This document shows positions 28,331 to 37,179 of a stretch of 64,000 bases of DNA, piece by piece. The DNA lies in contig NZ_SPQT01000005.1 of assembly GCF_004571025.1 (NCBI RefSeq), positions 62,001-126,000 on the forward strand. Reading direction: 5' to 3'. Under the pieces are notes generated by a model. That model was not told the origin of the DNA and ran no database searches. It saw nothing but the letters and a program-made list of their open reading frames with translations. This DNA is from Bradyrhizobium niftali. Lineage in GTDB: Bacteria; Pseudomonadota; Alphaproteobacteria; Rhizobiales; Xanthobacteraceae. Position 1 is the first letter of the stretch; each line of letters begins with the position of its first letter. A program made the position numbers and the translations under genes.

Positions 28331-30119
28331 CGTATTGCCGCATCTGCGAATGTTACCCTGATGGCGCCATTGCCGATGACGATCCGATGTCGATTAATCG
28401 GTCGCGCCAGATGGCTTTCCCGGCTTGCTCGACGAGAGGGGCTGTGGGCGGGTCGGGCCCTACATAGCCCGAGCCGTCCATAACCCCGGGCAATGGGGCA
28501 GCGGTCGTGGCGTCGTCGAGCGGGCCCTGGGCGACCAACCGTTCGGCAGCCCTCCGTCTGAGCGCCCTCAACAAACGTTGCACAATCGAATGCTGTTTCT
28601 TTCCGAACTCCTCGGGGTATTTCTCGCGCAGCCGGCCGACAATTGCGAGCGCCGTCAGCTGCGGCTGCTCTGCGAGCCACGCTTCGATCGCGGCAATATG
28701 CGGGTCGAGCTTGGACGGCATGCGAACTCTGGTCTTATAGGGCCGACGAGTTCGCCGGTGCGTGGCACGCGGCTCGCCGACCGTCGCGGTCTTGCCGAGC
28801 GTCTTCGCGAACGTCGCCGCGGTCGCTGGTAGGATGCTAGTGCGAGCGGGTTGCAGGCCGCGCGCATGTCCGGCACGACGATCGACGCGATTGCCTAGTT
28901 CTTCTTGGGTTGTGCGAATCTCCGCCAACAGCGCGACCGGATCGAGCGAGCGATACTGATCGCGTAGCCGTTTCTTCACGGCCGCGGTCACCTTAGGATG
29001 CGCCAAGGCACGCTCATAGGGCGTCGATGGGAGATGATAGCGCTTGATCACTTTAGCCCCTTCGCGACGCTTCTCCTTCAGCTTGAACGACGGCTGGAAG
29101 AAGTTGACGTAGAGCCGTGCCGCCGCATAAAGGCGGCCCATCATACGCGCCGTCTCGACGCCATCGAAGCGGCCATAGCCCATGAGGCGGCGGACGACGG
29201 CACCATTCTTCTGCTCGACAAACGCCTGATCGTTCTTCTTATAGGCGCGCGAGCGAGTGACTTCGAGCTTCTGTTCGCGACACCATGGCACGACGACATC
29301 GTTCATGAAGGCGCTGTCGTTGTCGAAGTCCACGCCGCGCAACAGCCAGGGGAACAGGCTCTGTGCGCGGTTGATCGCCTCGACGACGAGCGAACCTTCC
29401 GGCGTCAGCAACGGTAGGCACCCCGTCCAGCCGGTGGCGACATCGACCATCGTGAGGGTTTGGATGAACGAGCCAGCCACCGACGAGCCGCCATGGGCGA
29501 CCATGTCAACCTCGCAGAATCCGGGCACCGGGCTGTTCCAGTCATTGAACGTGCGGATCGGGACCTCACGCCGGATTGCCGAATGGAATCCAGCACGGCG
29601 CCGCCTGCCGCCGCTCGCCACGATCTTCACATCGACGAGCAGGCGATCGATGGTGGCGGCGCTGATAGCCAGAACGCGATCACGGTCCGATTGGCCAAGC
29701 TGCAATCGGCCATGTTGCTCAAGGGCAGGCAGCAAGGTCGGGATCATCACTTTGAGCCGCTTGCCGCACACCCGATCCGACGCCCCCCACAACGCCGTCA
29801 GCGCGTCCTTGATCGTCGCGCCATATCTGCGTCTTCGCTTTCTTGTTGCCTCGACCTCGCCCGGTCCAACCGTCTCGCGTCGCCGGAGCGCCCGCACCGC
29901 ATGCTTGCGATGCCAGCCCGTCGTCGCGCACAGCTCGTCGAGGATCCGTCCCTTCTCCGCTCGTTTGGCCGACCGGTAACGCTCAGTTACCGCCGACACC
30001 ACCTCGCGCCGCGCGCCCATGCTGATCTTTCCCGCCATAGACGCCACCGAACCAATTCGATGGCACCGACCCAATCATCGGCGAGAAGTTGTCCAGTAAC
30101 ATTCTGGGTGAGGCAATGC
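28331..30119 (-). mobile_element. DDE-type insertion sequence of about 1789 bp
   Basis: The ends match as inverted repeats: left CGTATTGCCGCATCTGCGAA then TGTTAC, right (reverse complement) GCATTGCCTCACCCAGAATG then TTAC. GACCGG flanks both sides (28325-28330 and 30120-30125), a probable six-base target duplication. The element sits exactly where an R1-R2 composite repeat would otherwise be continuous, as shown by the intact copy at 31813. One transposase gene fills it. The family is probably ISNCY-like; I cannot name it more precisely. Confidence 0.75.
28353..30038 (-). CDS. DDE transposase with integrase catalytic core
   Basis: A 561-residue transposase starting at ATG 30038 after GGTGG; the frame is open from 30074. 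The N-terminal helical DNA-binding part contains TERYRSAKRAEKGRILDEL and GWHRKHAVRALRR. The rve-type core has Asp in GFCEVDMVAHGG, Asp in RGVDFDNDSAFMN, and Glu in NDQAFVEQKNGAVVRRLMG. The C-terminal part is Arg-rich. It appears intact and is contained in the element bounded by the TATTGCC-type inverted repeats. Confidence 0.85.
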   Translation of the reverse strand: MAGKISMGARREVVSAVTERYRSAKRAEKGRILDELCATTGWHRKHAVRALRRRETVGPGEVEATRKRRRRYGATIKDALTALWGASDRVCGKRLKVMIPTLLPALEQHGRLQLGQSDRDRVLAISAATIDRLLVDVKIVASGGRRRRAGFHSAIRREVPIRTFNDWNSPVPGFCEVDMVAHGGSSVAGSFIQTLTMVDVATGWTGCLPLLTPEGSLVVEAINRAQSLFPWLLRGVDFDNDSAFMNDVVVPWCREQKLEVTRSRAYKKNDQAFVEQKNGAVVRRLMGYGRFDGVETARMMGRLYAAARLYVNFFQPSFKLKEKRREGAKVIKRYHLPSTPYERALAHPKVTAAVKKRLRDQYRSLDPVALLAEIRTTQEELGNRVDRRAGHARGLQPARTSILPATAATFAKTLGKTATVGEPRATHRRTRRPYKTRVRMPSKLDPHIAAIEAWLAEQPQLTALAIVGRLREKYPEEFGKKQHSIVQRLLRALRRRAAERLVAQGPLDDATTAAPLPGVMDGSGYVGPDPPTAPLVEQAGKAIWRDRLIDIGSSSAMAPSG

Positions 30120-30207
30120 GACCGGTCAAAGGGGCACCGGGAACGGGGCAGTGATAGCGGTCGCCGAAGGCGAGCCCTTTTTCCGAGTGCCCCCCAGCGA
30201 GGAGTAC
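30120..30207. repeat. Composite repeat, R2 part, copy 1
   Basis: Starts GACCGGTCAAAGGGGCACCG and includes GGGGCAGTGATAGCGG and CGAGTGCCCCCCAGCGAGGAG. It aligns with R2 inside the uninterrupted composite at 31813-32073 (GCGGCAGTGATAACG ... GAGTGCCCCCGGCGAGGAG). Confidence 0.7.
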
Positions 30208-30230
30208 GCTTCGAGCTTGAACGCGTCTGG

Positions 30231-31751
30231 CTAGATCATGCCAGCCTTGGCAAACGCCGAAGCGATGATTTCCGCGATCTCCCCTTCCAAGTCGACCGGC
30301 GGATCGATCCGTGAATACTCACGCAATCTTTCCAGCATCGGGTTGACCAGGGCCCGGGTCTTGCGGCCGCTAGCCCAAGCCGCGAGTATTTTTCGGCGGT
30401 GACGTTCATACTCCTCCCTGTCGCTCATTTTCACTCGAACGTGCCGAATTGCCATCAGGCCTTGGGTCCGGTTAAAAGCCGCCATCGCATCGGTACTGAG
30501 CGCACACGCTTGGTCCTTAACCTTGGCTTCAGCCAGATTGAATTTCCGTCTCTCGCTTACGTCTGTTCGACCGTAGCGTCGGCGGATCACTTCTTCGAGT
30601 AACGCCTCGGCGGCCAACAAGAGCTCAAGGTATTTCTCAAACCGAGCTTTCGATGACCAGTCGCTCCATTGCTCCGCAAGCGCAATTGCATCGGAAATGT
30701 TCGCAACGTTGATTTGGCATGTCCTGATAATATTCCGAAGGTCGACGTCGCTGCCTTTGTTGGCCTGATCGATCAACCCGGCAATCTGCCTGTCGGTATG
30801 AAAGCTCTGGGCTCGCCAGCGTACGATCGGACCCAACGATTTCTCTCGTGAATAAATCTCCGTCGGCCTTCTTGGAGACCACCCCAGCGAAACGATAAGG
30901 TCTCTGCGGGATAGCACTGCATCCGCAACGCTCTTCAATCGCGATCTATTCAAATCATTCGGCGATATTTTCTCCGGCAGCCGATTGTCATCAAGAAGCG
31001 TCAGTCCTAGATATTTAAAAAACTTTGCGACCAGTTCGGAACAGAACGAGCCATACAGCGTGGTTTCATCGGGAGTTTCGTACTTGCGAAGGGTTCGTCG
31101 AATGAAGGGACGAATGGCTTTCGGGATGTTCACTGCATCGGCTAGGCGTGGCAGTGACGAATAGGAAAGATGGAATTCATCTTTCTGAAGCAGATCAGAC
31201 GCCTCGAAAATGGCCGATAGCCCGCGCGCCTTCAGCGACGGATGCCTAAGCAGGATTGCCGCACTGACGTCAAACACTGGCACCACGGTGACCTTTTGAC
31301 CGTTCACGAGCTCCACGATCTCGAGTCCGTAGTGCGAGAACCCGATGCCGGCGCTATCGGCCTCCGCAAGAAGTAATTGACCGTGGTCGGGGACGGTGTT
31401 TGCTAGTTTTTCTTCATTGCTCCGAAAGGGGAGCCAGAGCGAGGCATGTGAGAATCGGCCAACTGTCGCAGTGGCGATCCCAAATCCCTGAAGAGTGGCA
31501 GCACGCGTCAGCAAGACATCGCCAGGCTCAAGCATGTCCCGGCGGATAAATCGATGGCGATCGAAAACGCTTGAAGACGCGGCGGCTTCGATCAGACGGG
31601 TCACTACGAATTTCTCCCAATTGTAACGGAAGTCGCCAAATTCGAAAAATGAAATTTTCCTCTCGAATAGCCGTTTGAAGTTTCGAGCAATAGGCAATTT
31701 TGTCAACGGCCGAATAGCGCTTAAAATTGCATCACGATTTCGATGCAACAT
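30231..31751 (-). CDS. Permuted papain-fold (NlpC/P60, YiiX-like) hydrolase
   Basis: A 506-residue protein from ATG 31751; a GTG one codon upstream is possible. Residues about 75-270 form a circularly permuted NlpC/P60-type domain. LEPGDVLLTR leads to the catalytic His in RFSHASLWLP (about 103), and the nucleophile Cys lies in YGSFCSELVAKFF (about 236). Such enzymes act on peptide, amide or thioester bonds of cell wall or lipidated substrates. The remaining 230 residues are helical and charged, with no known domain, and might recognise a target or partner. No signal peptide is seen, so action is probably cytosolic. Both flanks are composite repeats, so it is an isolated cargo gene within the defence island. 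A defence role is inference from location only. Confidence 0.75.
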   Translation of the reverse strand: MLHRNRDAILSAIRPLTKLPIARNFKRLFERKISFFEFGDFRYNWEKFVVTRLIEAAASSSVFDRHRFIRRDMLEPGDVLLTRAATLQGFGIATATVGRFSHASLWLPFRSNEEKLANTVPDHGQLLLAEADSAGIGFSHYGLEIVELVNGQKVTVVPVFDVSAAILLRHPSLKARGLSAIFEASDLLQKDEFHLSYSSLPRLADAVNIPKAIRPFIRRTLRKYETPDETTLYGSFCSELVAKFFKYLGLTLLDDNRLPEKISPNDLNRSRLKSVADAVLSRRDLIVSLGWSPRRPTEIYSREKSLGPIVRWRAQSFHTDRQIAGLIDQANKGSDVDLRNIIRTCQINVANISDAIALAEQWSDWSSKARFEKYLELLLAAEALLEEVIRRRYGRTDVSERRKFNLAEAKVKDQACALSTDAMAAFNRTQGLMAIRHVRVKMSDREEYERHRRKILAAWASGRKTRALVNPMLERLREYSRIDPPVDLEGEIAEIIASAFAKAGMI

Positions 31752-31812
31752 CACGACACGATCTCAAATCTGATCGGCGGAGGCGTGCGCGGAGCGCATC
31801 GCCTTGTGAAAT

Positions 31813-32073
31813 GGCACCCGGGCCGCGTGAGCATAGCGACGCCCTCGCGAAAGCGAGGGCGGCACGCGGAACGAGTGCAGCGACGAGACCGGTTAAAAGG
31901 GCACCCGTCTAACGCGGCAGTGATAACGACGGCGGCTTGCCGCCGGGCCGCGTCAGCGAGTGCCCCCGGCGAGGAGCACTTCAGCCTTGCGCGAGGGATC
32001 GTCACCCGAATGGGCCGGGACGAAGGCCCGGCAGGCGCGGCCTGTAGAGCCCGGTCCGCAACGGCGGACGCGC
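31813..32073. repeat. Uninterrupted composite repeat R1-R2-R3
   Basis: Three blocks lie in tandem. R1 is 31813-31893 (GGGCCGCGTGAGCATAGCGA ... GTGCAGCGACGAGACCGG, with an internal CGCCCTCGCG/CGAGGGCGG hairpin). R2 is 31894-31980. R3 is 31987-32073 (CTTGCGCGAGGGATCGTCAC ... CGGCGGACGCG). R1 recurs at 28262 and 39581, R2 at 30120, R3 at 36644. R3 resembles an interspersed element I associate with Bradyrhizobium and Rhodopseudomonas genomes. Confidence 0.8.
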
Positions 32074-32144
32074 TCCAGCTGAATTTTTCAAGTACGTATG
32101 ATGGCAACATCGTCGGAAAGCTGGACTTTTGTGCGCTTCTTGCC

Positions 32145-33200
32145 CTAGCTTTCCGACGGCTCGGGTCCAACCGCAGTGAGATGCCGGATAAGGTTGGATA
32201 GAAAAAAATAGACGCCGACCAATCCTTGTCGTGCCTCCGCTTGCGTCACTTCAGCGTGCACGCCTTTTGAGCCAAGATCGTTCAATCGACGAAAGAAGGC
32301 TTCGAGATGATCGAGCTCGACGGCCAACAGATCGCGCGCCGTCGAATTACGCAGGCGAACCCGTACGAACTCCTGAAGCCGATTGAGATGCTGCTGGTCG
32401 CCCAATTTTCGCGTTTGACCGTCGGCACATTTCACGGGCTCTTCGGTTTTAACTGGCCAGAACAGATCCGCCGACGCTTTGAGCACGCGACGCACCTCGG
32501 TAAGCAGCAGTGCTGAGTCTTCACTGTCCGCTGAACTTGCCAGCTGGCTTGCTTTGACTAGCTTCTGCACAACGTCATCCGCCCGGCCTTTGAAGTAACC
32601 GTGAACCTCGTTTTGCACGCCATGCAAGAAATGTTCATTTCGTGTTGCGGCATTCAGTTCGTGCTCGATCGAAATCGCATAGTTGAGGCAACGGGACTTC
32701 AACCTCGCTTTAACAGTATGAAGCCCCGCAATGCGGGCTCGGATTGTGGCGCGTTGGGCAGGCAAGGCCGCTGCAAAGGCCGCGGTGTCGAAGGCTGCCA
32801 TCCCGGGTGGAACGGTCAAATCACTGAGCGTACCCCGCCACCGCTCAATTTCGGCCTCCATTTCGCCAACGGCAACCATAAGCACGTTAGCGCGCTCGCC
32901 CTCGTCCTTATCGCCATCATCGTCGATACCGTCGATCGTATGCAGGCTGAGCCAACGTTCGAGCGAGCGCTCATAGAGAAATCTCTTTGACTCTTTATTG
33001 AGGTGCTGGGTCTCGTCGGCAAGAGCCCGTGCCACTTCGGCCTTATTCGGATAAAGCTCACGAAGAAAGAGCGCCGCCGAAAAATGGTCTTGCGCGGCCC
33101 TCGCGATGCGCAGGCACGCCATCACCGCGCTTTCGACGCGGTCATTCTCCAGGTGATCAAAGATGCGCGCAACGGATGCCGCGTAATCCATGAGGTTCAT
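32145..33200 (-). CDS. Hypothetical helical protein, possible abortive-infection type
   Basis: A 351-residue protein from ATG 33200, or ATG 33191, which is better spaced from AAAGG. It has no signal peptide or membrane helix. Acidic and helical, it has a mid-region with RWRGTLSDLTVPPG and a C-terminal segment (about 310-345) with GSKGVHAEVTQAEARQGLVG followed by a hydrophobic helix. A similar S-K-G-V-H-A segment occurs in abortive-infection proteins such as AbiTii-like ones; I recall this only generally. It ends next to the composite repeat and begins 30 bp after a DUF2188-like gene, possibly at the end of the metallo-beta-lactamase operon. Confidence 0.65.
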   Translation of the reverse strand: MNLMDYAASVARIFDHLENDRVESAVMACLRIARAAQDHFSAALFLRELYPNKAEVARALADETQHLNKESKRFLYERSLERWLSLHTIDGIDDDGDKDEGERANVLMVAVGEMEAEIERWRGTLSDLTVPPGMAAFDTAAFAAALPAQRATIRARIAGLHTVKARLKSRCLNYAISIEHELNAATRNEHFLHGVQNEVHGYFKGRADDVVQKLVKASQLASSADSEDSALLLTEVRRVLKASADLFWPVKTEEPVKCADGQTRKLGDQQHLNRLQEFVRVRLRNSTARDLLAVELDHLEAFFRRLNDLGSKGVHAEVTQAEARQGLVGVYFFLSNLIRHLTAVGPEPSES

Positions 33201-33230
33201 GACCTTTAAGTCGATAACTGCCCAATATGC

Positions 33231-33476
33231 TCACAGGGCCGCAGCCGGCAGCATCACTGATTGCCGGCACAACGCTAAAGTTTGCGCCACTTGTCGCGTC
33301 CAGGCGATATCCCGCACCCGCTCAACATGGATCGTGGCATTGGGATCGATAGCCTTGGCTTTGTCGATCGCTTCGGCTTGCGTGTTCGTTGTCGCACTTG
33401 CCCGATCCGCGTTCGGGCGCGACACGTTGTAACGGCCGTCGGGCCGTTGCTCGATAAAAAATTCGTTCTTGGCCAT
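33231..33476 (-). CDS. DUF2188-like small protein
   Basis: An 81-residue protein from ATG 33476. The first 55 residues fit the DUF2188 pattern: a short strand with Arg-Pro-Asp-Gly-Arg-Tyr, then R-A-S-A-T-T, then a helix with AEAIDKAKAIDP, and a final strand with HVERVRDI. The function of the family is unknown. It lies 42 bp after the second metallo-beta-lactamase-fold gene and 30 bp before the next gene, on the same strand, so it may be cotranscribed. Confidence 0.6.
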   Translation of the reverse strand: MAKNEFFIEQRPDGRYNVSRPNADRASATTNTQAEAIDKAKAIDPNATIHVERVRDIAWTRQVAQTLALCRQSVMLPAAAL

Positions 33477-33518
33477 ATTCGCTCTCTCGTCTTGGGGTGA
33501 TCACGTCATGTCTTGGCG

Positions 33519-34430
33519 TTAAGCGGCAGACTCGAGCGTATACTCCGTCTCGACCGTAATGCTTCCGACATAGTTCGGAAATTTGCTCTGCTGCTCATCG
33601 TCCAATTCCGAATGCCAATACTTAGGATCCGACGAATAGATGTGGACTTTATCGCCTTCGAGATCGAAGGTGATGTCGCCGGCCTTGTTCTGCGTGATGA
33701 TCTGATAGCCGGTGTAGTAGTGAAGATGCCGCGACGGCGCTTCACCGATCACGATGATCTGCGGATCGAGTTTTTCGAGCCAGGCATCCGGGATCTTGCC
33801 CGATTTGCGGCCATGGTGGGCGGCAAAGACCACGGTCGTTTTCGTCAACTTGATGTGGTCGGTGATCGCCTCCATGAAGGCGGTCTCGAGGTCGCCGAGC
33901 CAGAGGAAGCTTGCGCCGCCCTCGAGTTCATAGCGGATCACGGCGGACATGTTGTTATAGCTAGTCCCCGCCTCGCCTTCGGCGAGCGCTTCCTTAAAGT
34001 CTGCGTTCGACCTGTCAGGCCACAGAATGCTAATGCCAGAAGTGCTGCGCTCCTCGTTGCTCTCATTCATCCACCGGCGCGAGCAGTCTTTGTAGATATA
34101 GAACGCCTTCGAGGTGTCGTCACGAAGCTGGCAATAGCGTTTGAAGGATGTGGTTTCATCATCCTTGATCACCTTGTTCTTCACGACATAGAAATTGGCG
34201 ATCGGCATTTCGGCATCGAGCTTTTCGATACCGCCGAAATGATCGTCATCCGGATGGGTCGAGATGAACCGCGTAATGCCTTTATCCGCGGATTGCGTTT
34301 TTAATTCGCCGATGATTGCCTCGGCGTTGTCTTCATTGAGATCACAGTCGATGATCGTGAAGTTGTCCGAATTATGCCGGATATAAAACGTATCGCCGTT
34401 TCCAACGGCGAAGCTCTTGATGGTCGACAT
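33519..34430 (-). CDS. Metallo-beta-lactamase-fold hydrolase, ComEC/Rec2-like (second copy)
   Basis: A 303-residue protein from ATG 34430 (MSTIKSFAVGNGDTFYIRHN). The metal-binding core is visible: IIDCDLN early, STHPDDDHFGGIEKL (HxDxDH-type, about residues 58-72), LGDLETAF with a ligand Asp, and AAHHGRKSG as the later His loop. These match the ComEC/Rec2-like group of metallo-beta-lactamase proteins, which hydrolyse phosphodiester or related bonds. The substrate is unknown. It is soluble and has no export signal. It is the third gene of a same-strand series (35234-36307, 34465-35229, 33519-34430), 34 bp after the four-TM gene. Confidence 0.82.
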   Translation of the reverse strand: MSTIKSFAVGNGDTFYIRHNSDNFTIIDCDLNEDNAEAIIGELKTQSADKGITRFISTHPDDDHFGGIEKLDAEMPIANFYVVKNKVIKDDETTSFKRYCQLRDDTSKAFYIYKDCSRRWMNESNEERSTSGISILWPDRSNADFKEALAEGEAGTSYNNMSAVIRYELEGGASFLWLGDLETAFMEAITDHIKLTKTTVVFAAHHGRKSGKIPDAWLEKLDPQIIVIGEAPSRHLHYYTGYQIITQNKAGDITFDLEGDKVHIYSSDPKYWHSELDDEQQSKFPNYVGSITVETEYTLESAA

Positions 34431-34464
34431 GGCCGTCTGCTCGCTCTCTCTTGGATGGGATGGT

Positions 34465-35229
34465 TCAGCCGGCTTGCGCCTTTCTGGCCCGCGGCTTGGT
34501 TGGCGTTTCTTGTTTTCGTAGATGGGGAGATTCAAAGCTCAGCAGGAGTTGACGCGCGTAAATGCGCGCGGCCTCGAAGACCGCGGCTCGTGTCGAGCAG
34601 AAGAGCAGATAGCTCGCGTGCAAGAAGGCGATGACGAACACGGGTGCCAGCCCGATATCGGCCGAGAAAGGCCAGCGGACCAGGTACTGCGCGAGGCAGC
34701 CCGCGACGATAAGGACGTTAAGCGCCAGCGCCTGCCATTTCAACGCGTAAAGATTGCGCCGGTAGCCATAACTGACATTCTCATTGAAGAGGATGCCGAA
34801 CTTCTTCTGGCTGCGGGTGTTTTCGCGCAGCCAATCTCCCGCCCGTTTGTAGAATGCGTCGGCCGCCTCGGGATTGTCCGCTTCTTGCTGCCGAGTCGGT
34901 GCCACCTCGGAAATTTTCCCGGCGAGAAACGCCTGCATGCGCGCTTTCATCGTCGCATCGAATGTCGTATCGCGGTGCCGGAGCATCACGATGCTCTGCA
35001 ACCCGCCCATGCCTTCGATCAATTTCGGCTCGATGGCTTTCCCGCGCCGCCGTGCGGCGTCGGCAAAGGCCCATAGGAGGGCGGCGAGTGCCGTGCCGGC
35101 AATACCGTGCACCAATTTCAACTCGGTTCCGGAGGTGATGACGACCCACACAAGCGCAAATGCAGGTGCGACCGCGATCACGGCCGGAAGCAGGCGCGCC
35201 AGCAGCGTGTATTTATCAAACTTGGGCAT
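34465..35229 (-). CDS. Four-TM membrane protein with cytosolic loop domain
   Basis: A 254-residue protein. I chose ATG 35229 because GAGGA lies about 9 bases upstream; ATG 35241 overlaps the stop of the preceding gene and is an alternative. Two membrane helices (about 12-31 and 40-57) are followed by a 100-residue cytosolic loop and another helix pair (about 168-188 and 196-215). A conserved-looking NENVSYGYRRNLYALKWQAL precedes the second pair. This is like the S-4TM type of membrane effector found with nucleotide-signalling defence systems, a tentative comparison. It lies between two metallo-beta-lactamase-fold genes, and the short spacing implies one transcript. A membrane-linked sensor or pore whose signal is controlled by the hydrolases would fit, but that is speculation. 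Confidence 0.75.
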   Translation of the reverse strand: MPKFDKYTLLARLLPAVIAVAPAFALVWVVITSGTELKLVHGIAGTALAALLWAFADAARRRGKAIEPKLIEGMGGLQSIVMLRHRDTTFDATMKARMQAFLAGKISEVAPTRQQEADNPEAADAFYKRAGDWLRENTRSQKKFGILFNENVSYGYRRNLYALKWQALALNVLIVAGCLAQYLVRWPFSADIGLAPVFVIAFLHASYLLFCSTRAAVFEAARIYARQLLLSFESPHLRKQETPTKPRARKAQAG

Positions 35230-35233
35230 GGTC

Positions 35234-36307
35234 TTAGTCATCCTCGACATCGGAAGTAAACGGGATGACCTGGGCATAGCCCATATCCGCGCGACGCTCG
35301 TATCCCTCGTGGAAATTGATCCATGAATCGCGCGTGGCGTAAACGCTGTAGCCGCGTCGCGTGAAAGCATTCGCGACTTTCTTGCGCGGATAGATATCGG
35401 CGTTCTTGCCGATCGAGGCGATGGCGTCGCCCCGATAGGACGCCGGATAGTTGCCCAGCCAGCGATTGAGCACCGTCGGTGTCACATTGCGCCGACTGCC
35501 ATGATGCGGGATCTGCACGAGATGGGGCTGGATCGAGAGGCTGATTTTCTCGGCATATTGTGCGGCCTCGGCGAGGCCCTCGGGCCCGACATCGGCGGTC
35601 AGCAGAATCCGCTTGCCATCGATCACGGCCCACTGCACAACCGAGGTCTCGTTAGAAGCGGATGTCGCCGGCGGGTTATCGTCGAGCGTCTCCAAATCGA
35701 GCCGCTCCAAGACCTTCTCGGCGACGTCGACAAACGCTTTTGCGAGAGCGCTTCCGAAGCCCCCCTTCAGGTTGCTGCCATAGGCGGTCGGGGTTTTGTC
35801 GAGATCGGGAATCAGCTGCACATACCGGGCGCGGCTCGGCGCCAGCACCGTAAAGGGACCGATCGCGGCACCCTGTAACGGCGCCTTGACGGTGATCCCG
35901 CGCCGCGTGGCGATCTCTTCCATCTCGATCAAGTAGGGGTGCATCTCGCGCATGCGCTTGATGAGCCCTTCCCGGGTATAGGCGCCGTGGAAGCTGTCGA
36001 TCACCTCGTCGACATAGTCCCAGGGACGGTTCATCCAGAGCGTCGAGATCGTGAACCGCGGATGCTCAAGCACCTTGATCAGGCCGGTCGCGTGATCGTT
36101 ATCGGCGTGCGAGAGAACGACGTTGGCGATATTGGCCGGCTTGGCGTAATAGCGCTCAACATGCTCGATGATCTGGTCGCCGGTATCGGCGAAACCGCCA
36201 TCGATGATGTTGATAAAGAACGGGCTTTCCTTCGTGGCTCCCCAGCGAAGGATGATGGCGTCGCCGTTGCTATCGCCGGCACGCAGAAAATCGATCTCGT
36301 AAGGCAA
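35234..36307 (-). CDS. Metallo-beta-lactamase-fold hydrolase, ComEC/Rec2-like (first copy)
   Basis: A 357-residue protein starting at TTG 36307, with GGGAG about 7 bases upstream; the nearby ATG at 36312 is out of frame. Metal-site motifs: NIIDGG near 35, LSHADNDHATGLIKVL near 65-80 (HxDxDH), LLTADVGPEG with the bridging Asp near 235, and QIPHHGSRRN near 265. It is larger than the second copy, with an inserted segment at about 95-200, and the two share only the fold. It is the first gene of the apparent operon 36307-33519. No signal peptide, so cytosolic. Two non-identical hydrolases around a membrane protein could act in sequence on one substrate or control a nucleotide signal. Confidence 0.82.
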   Translation of the reverse strand: MPYEIDFLRAGDSNGDAIILRWGATKESPFFINIIDGGFADTGDQIIEHVERYYAKPANIANVVLSHADNDHATGLIKVLEHPRFTISTLWMNRPWDYVDEVIDSFHGAYTREGLIKRMREMHPYLIEMEEIATRRGITVKAPLQGAAIGPFTVLAPSRARYVQLIPDLDKTPTAYGSNLKGGFGSALAKAFVDVAEKVLERLDLETLDDNPPATSASNETSVVQWAVIDGKRILLTADVGPEGLAEAAQYAEKISLSIQPHLVQIPHHGSRRNVTPTVLNRWLGNYPASYRGDAIASIGKNADIYPRKKVANAFTRRGYSVYATRDSWINFHEGYERRADMGYAQVIPFTSDVEDD

Positions 36308-36930
36308 GGCATACTCCCGCGTTCGGCCGCCCTACGGGGCGGTCGTTGGTGAACCTGATGAGCTGGAGGCCTCGCGCGAGTGATCCCACAAGTGAAGAAC
36401 GATTTGGGAACGCCCGGGAACTGTTCAAGTGGAACGTAGGATATTTTTCTAAAATCGTGCAGACTTATGCACAAATACCTCGATCGCAGCTCAAGAATTA
36501 GGACACAATATTGTTGGCGGTTCTGGGTCCCAAGGAACCGATAAGCGAAAACGAGTCTCCACTATGACGGGTATCGTTACAGCCTTGGGAAACTTGCGTA
36601 AGCGTCCCTCGCGGGCCACGGCTTTGAGGGATTAAGCTCGGATCTTGCGCGAGGGATCGTTACCCGAATGGGCCGGGGCGAAGACCCGGCAGACGCAGCC
36701 TGTAGAGCCCAGTCCGCATCAGCGGACGCGCCCGCCAGACCATCATCATTTCCGTGATCGTGGGCCGCGCAATGGCCTTCCACTCTGGCACCTTCGCATC
36801 GGCCTCGGCATGGCCCAACCGCCTTGCGCTCGTCCGCTTCGCTCCCGCCAGAGGTGTGCCCTGCCTCCTGCGTTGCAAGGGCCTCCGTCAGAAGGCCGCG
36901 ATTGGCGCGGTCCGGACGATGGAGGAAACG
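36308..36930. other. Intergenic region with R3 repeat
   Basis: Holds the probable promoter of the leftward metallo-beta-lactamase operon, an R3 repeat at 36644-36732, and the ribosome-binding site of the small gene at 36931. The stretch 36733-36910 looks formerly coding on the minus strand but is too short to identify. Confidence 0.5.
36644..36732. repeat. R3 repeat, solitary copy
   Basis: CTTGCGCGAGGGATCGTTAC through CAGCGGACGCGC. It matches the R3 block at 31987-32073 over almost its full length with a few substitutions. Confidence 0.75.
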
Positions 36931-37110
36931 ATGATATCCTGGACGGTCACTGAACTGATGCACATGACACGCGAAGAGCTCTGCGGACTCGATGCAAACC
37001 TGCGGCATGCTCTTGGCCAGTTCGGCCCCGGCACGGCAAAGAGACACGAAGTGCTCACGTCGCTGCAGAACATCCGCCGGGTCATCGGCATGCGCCGCTT
37101 GCACTTCTAA
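36931..37110 (+). CDS. Small hypothetical protein (59 aa)
   Basis: ATG 36931 has a strong GGAGGA six bases upstream, so I prefer it to upstream in-frame starts. The product begins MISWTVTELMHMTREELCGL and ends IRRVIGMRRLHF: a compact helical protein with a regular charge pattern. Short proteins of this type recur in Rhizobiales genomes as orphans with no function I know. Confidence 0.6.
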   Translation: MISWTVTELMHMTREELCGLDANLRHALGQFGPGTAKRHEVLTSLQNIRRVIGMRRLHF

Positions 37111-37179
37111 TAGCGGCAGGCAGCATCAGCGCGCCCGGCGCATGATATTGCCTCGGTACGGGCGAGATCTCATGTGCAA

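Noticed and set aside
28262..32073. R1/R2/R3 repeats as a CRISPR array
   Set aside because: Copies are dispersed, differ in length and order, and have no regular spacers or cas genes nearby.
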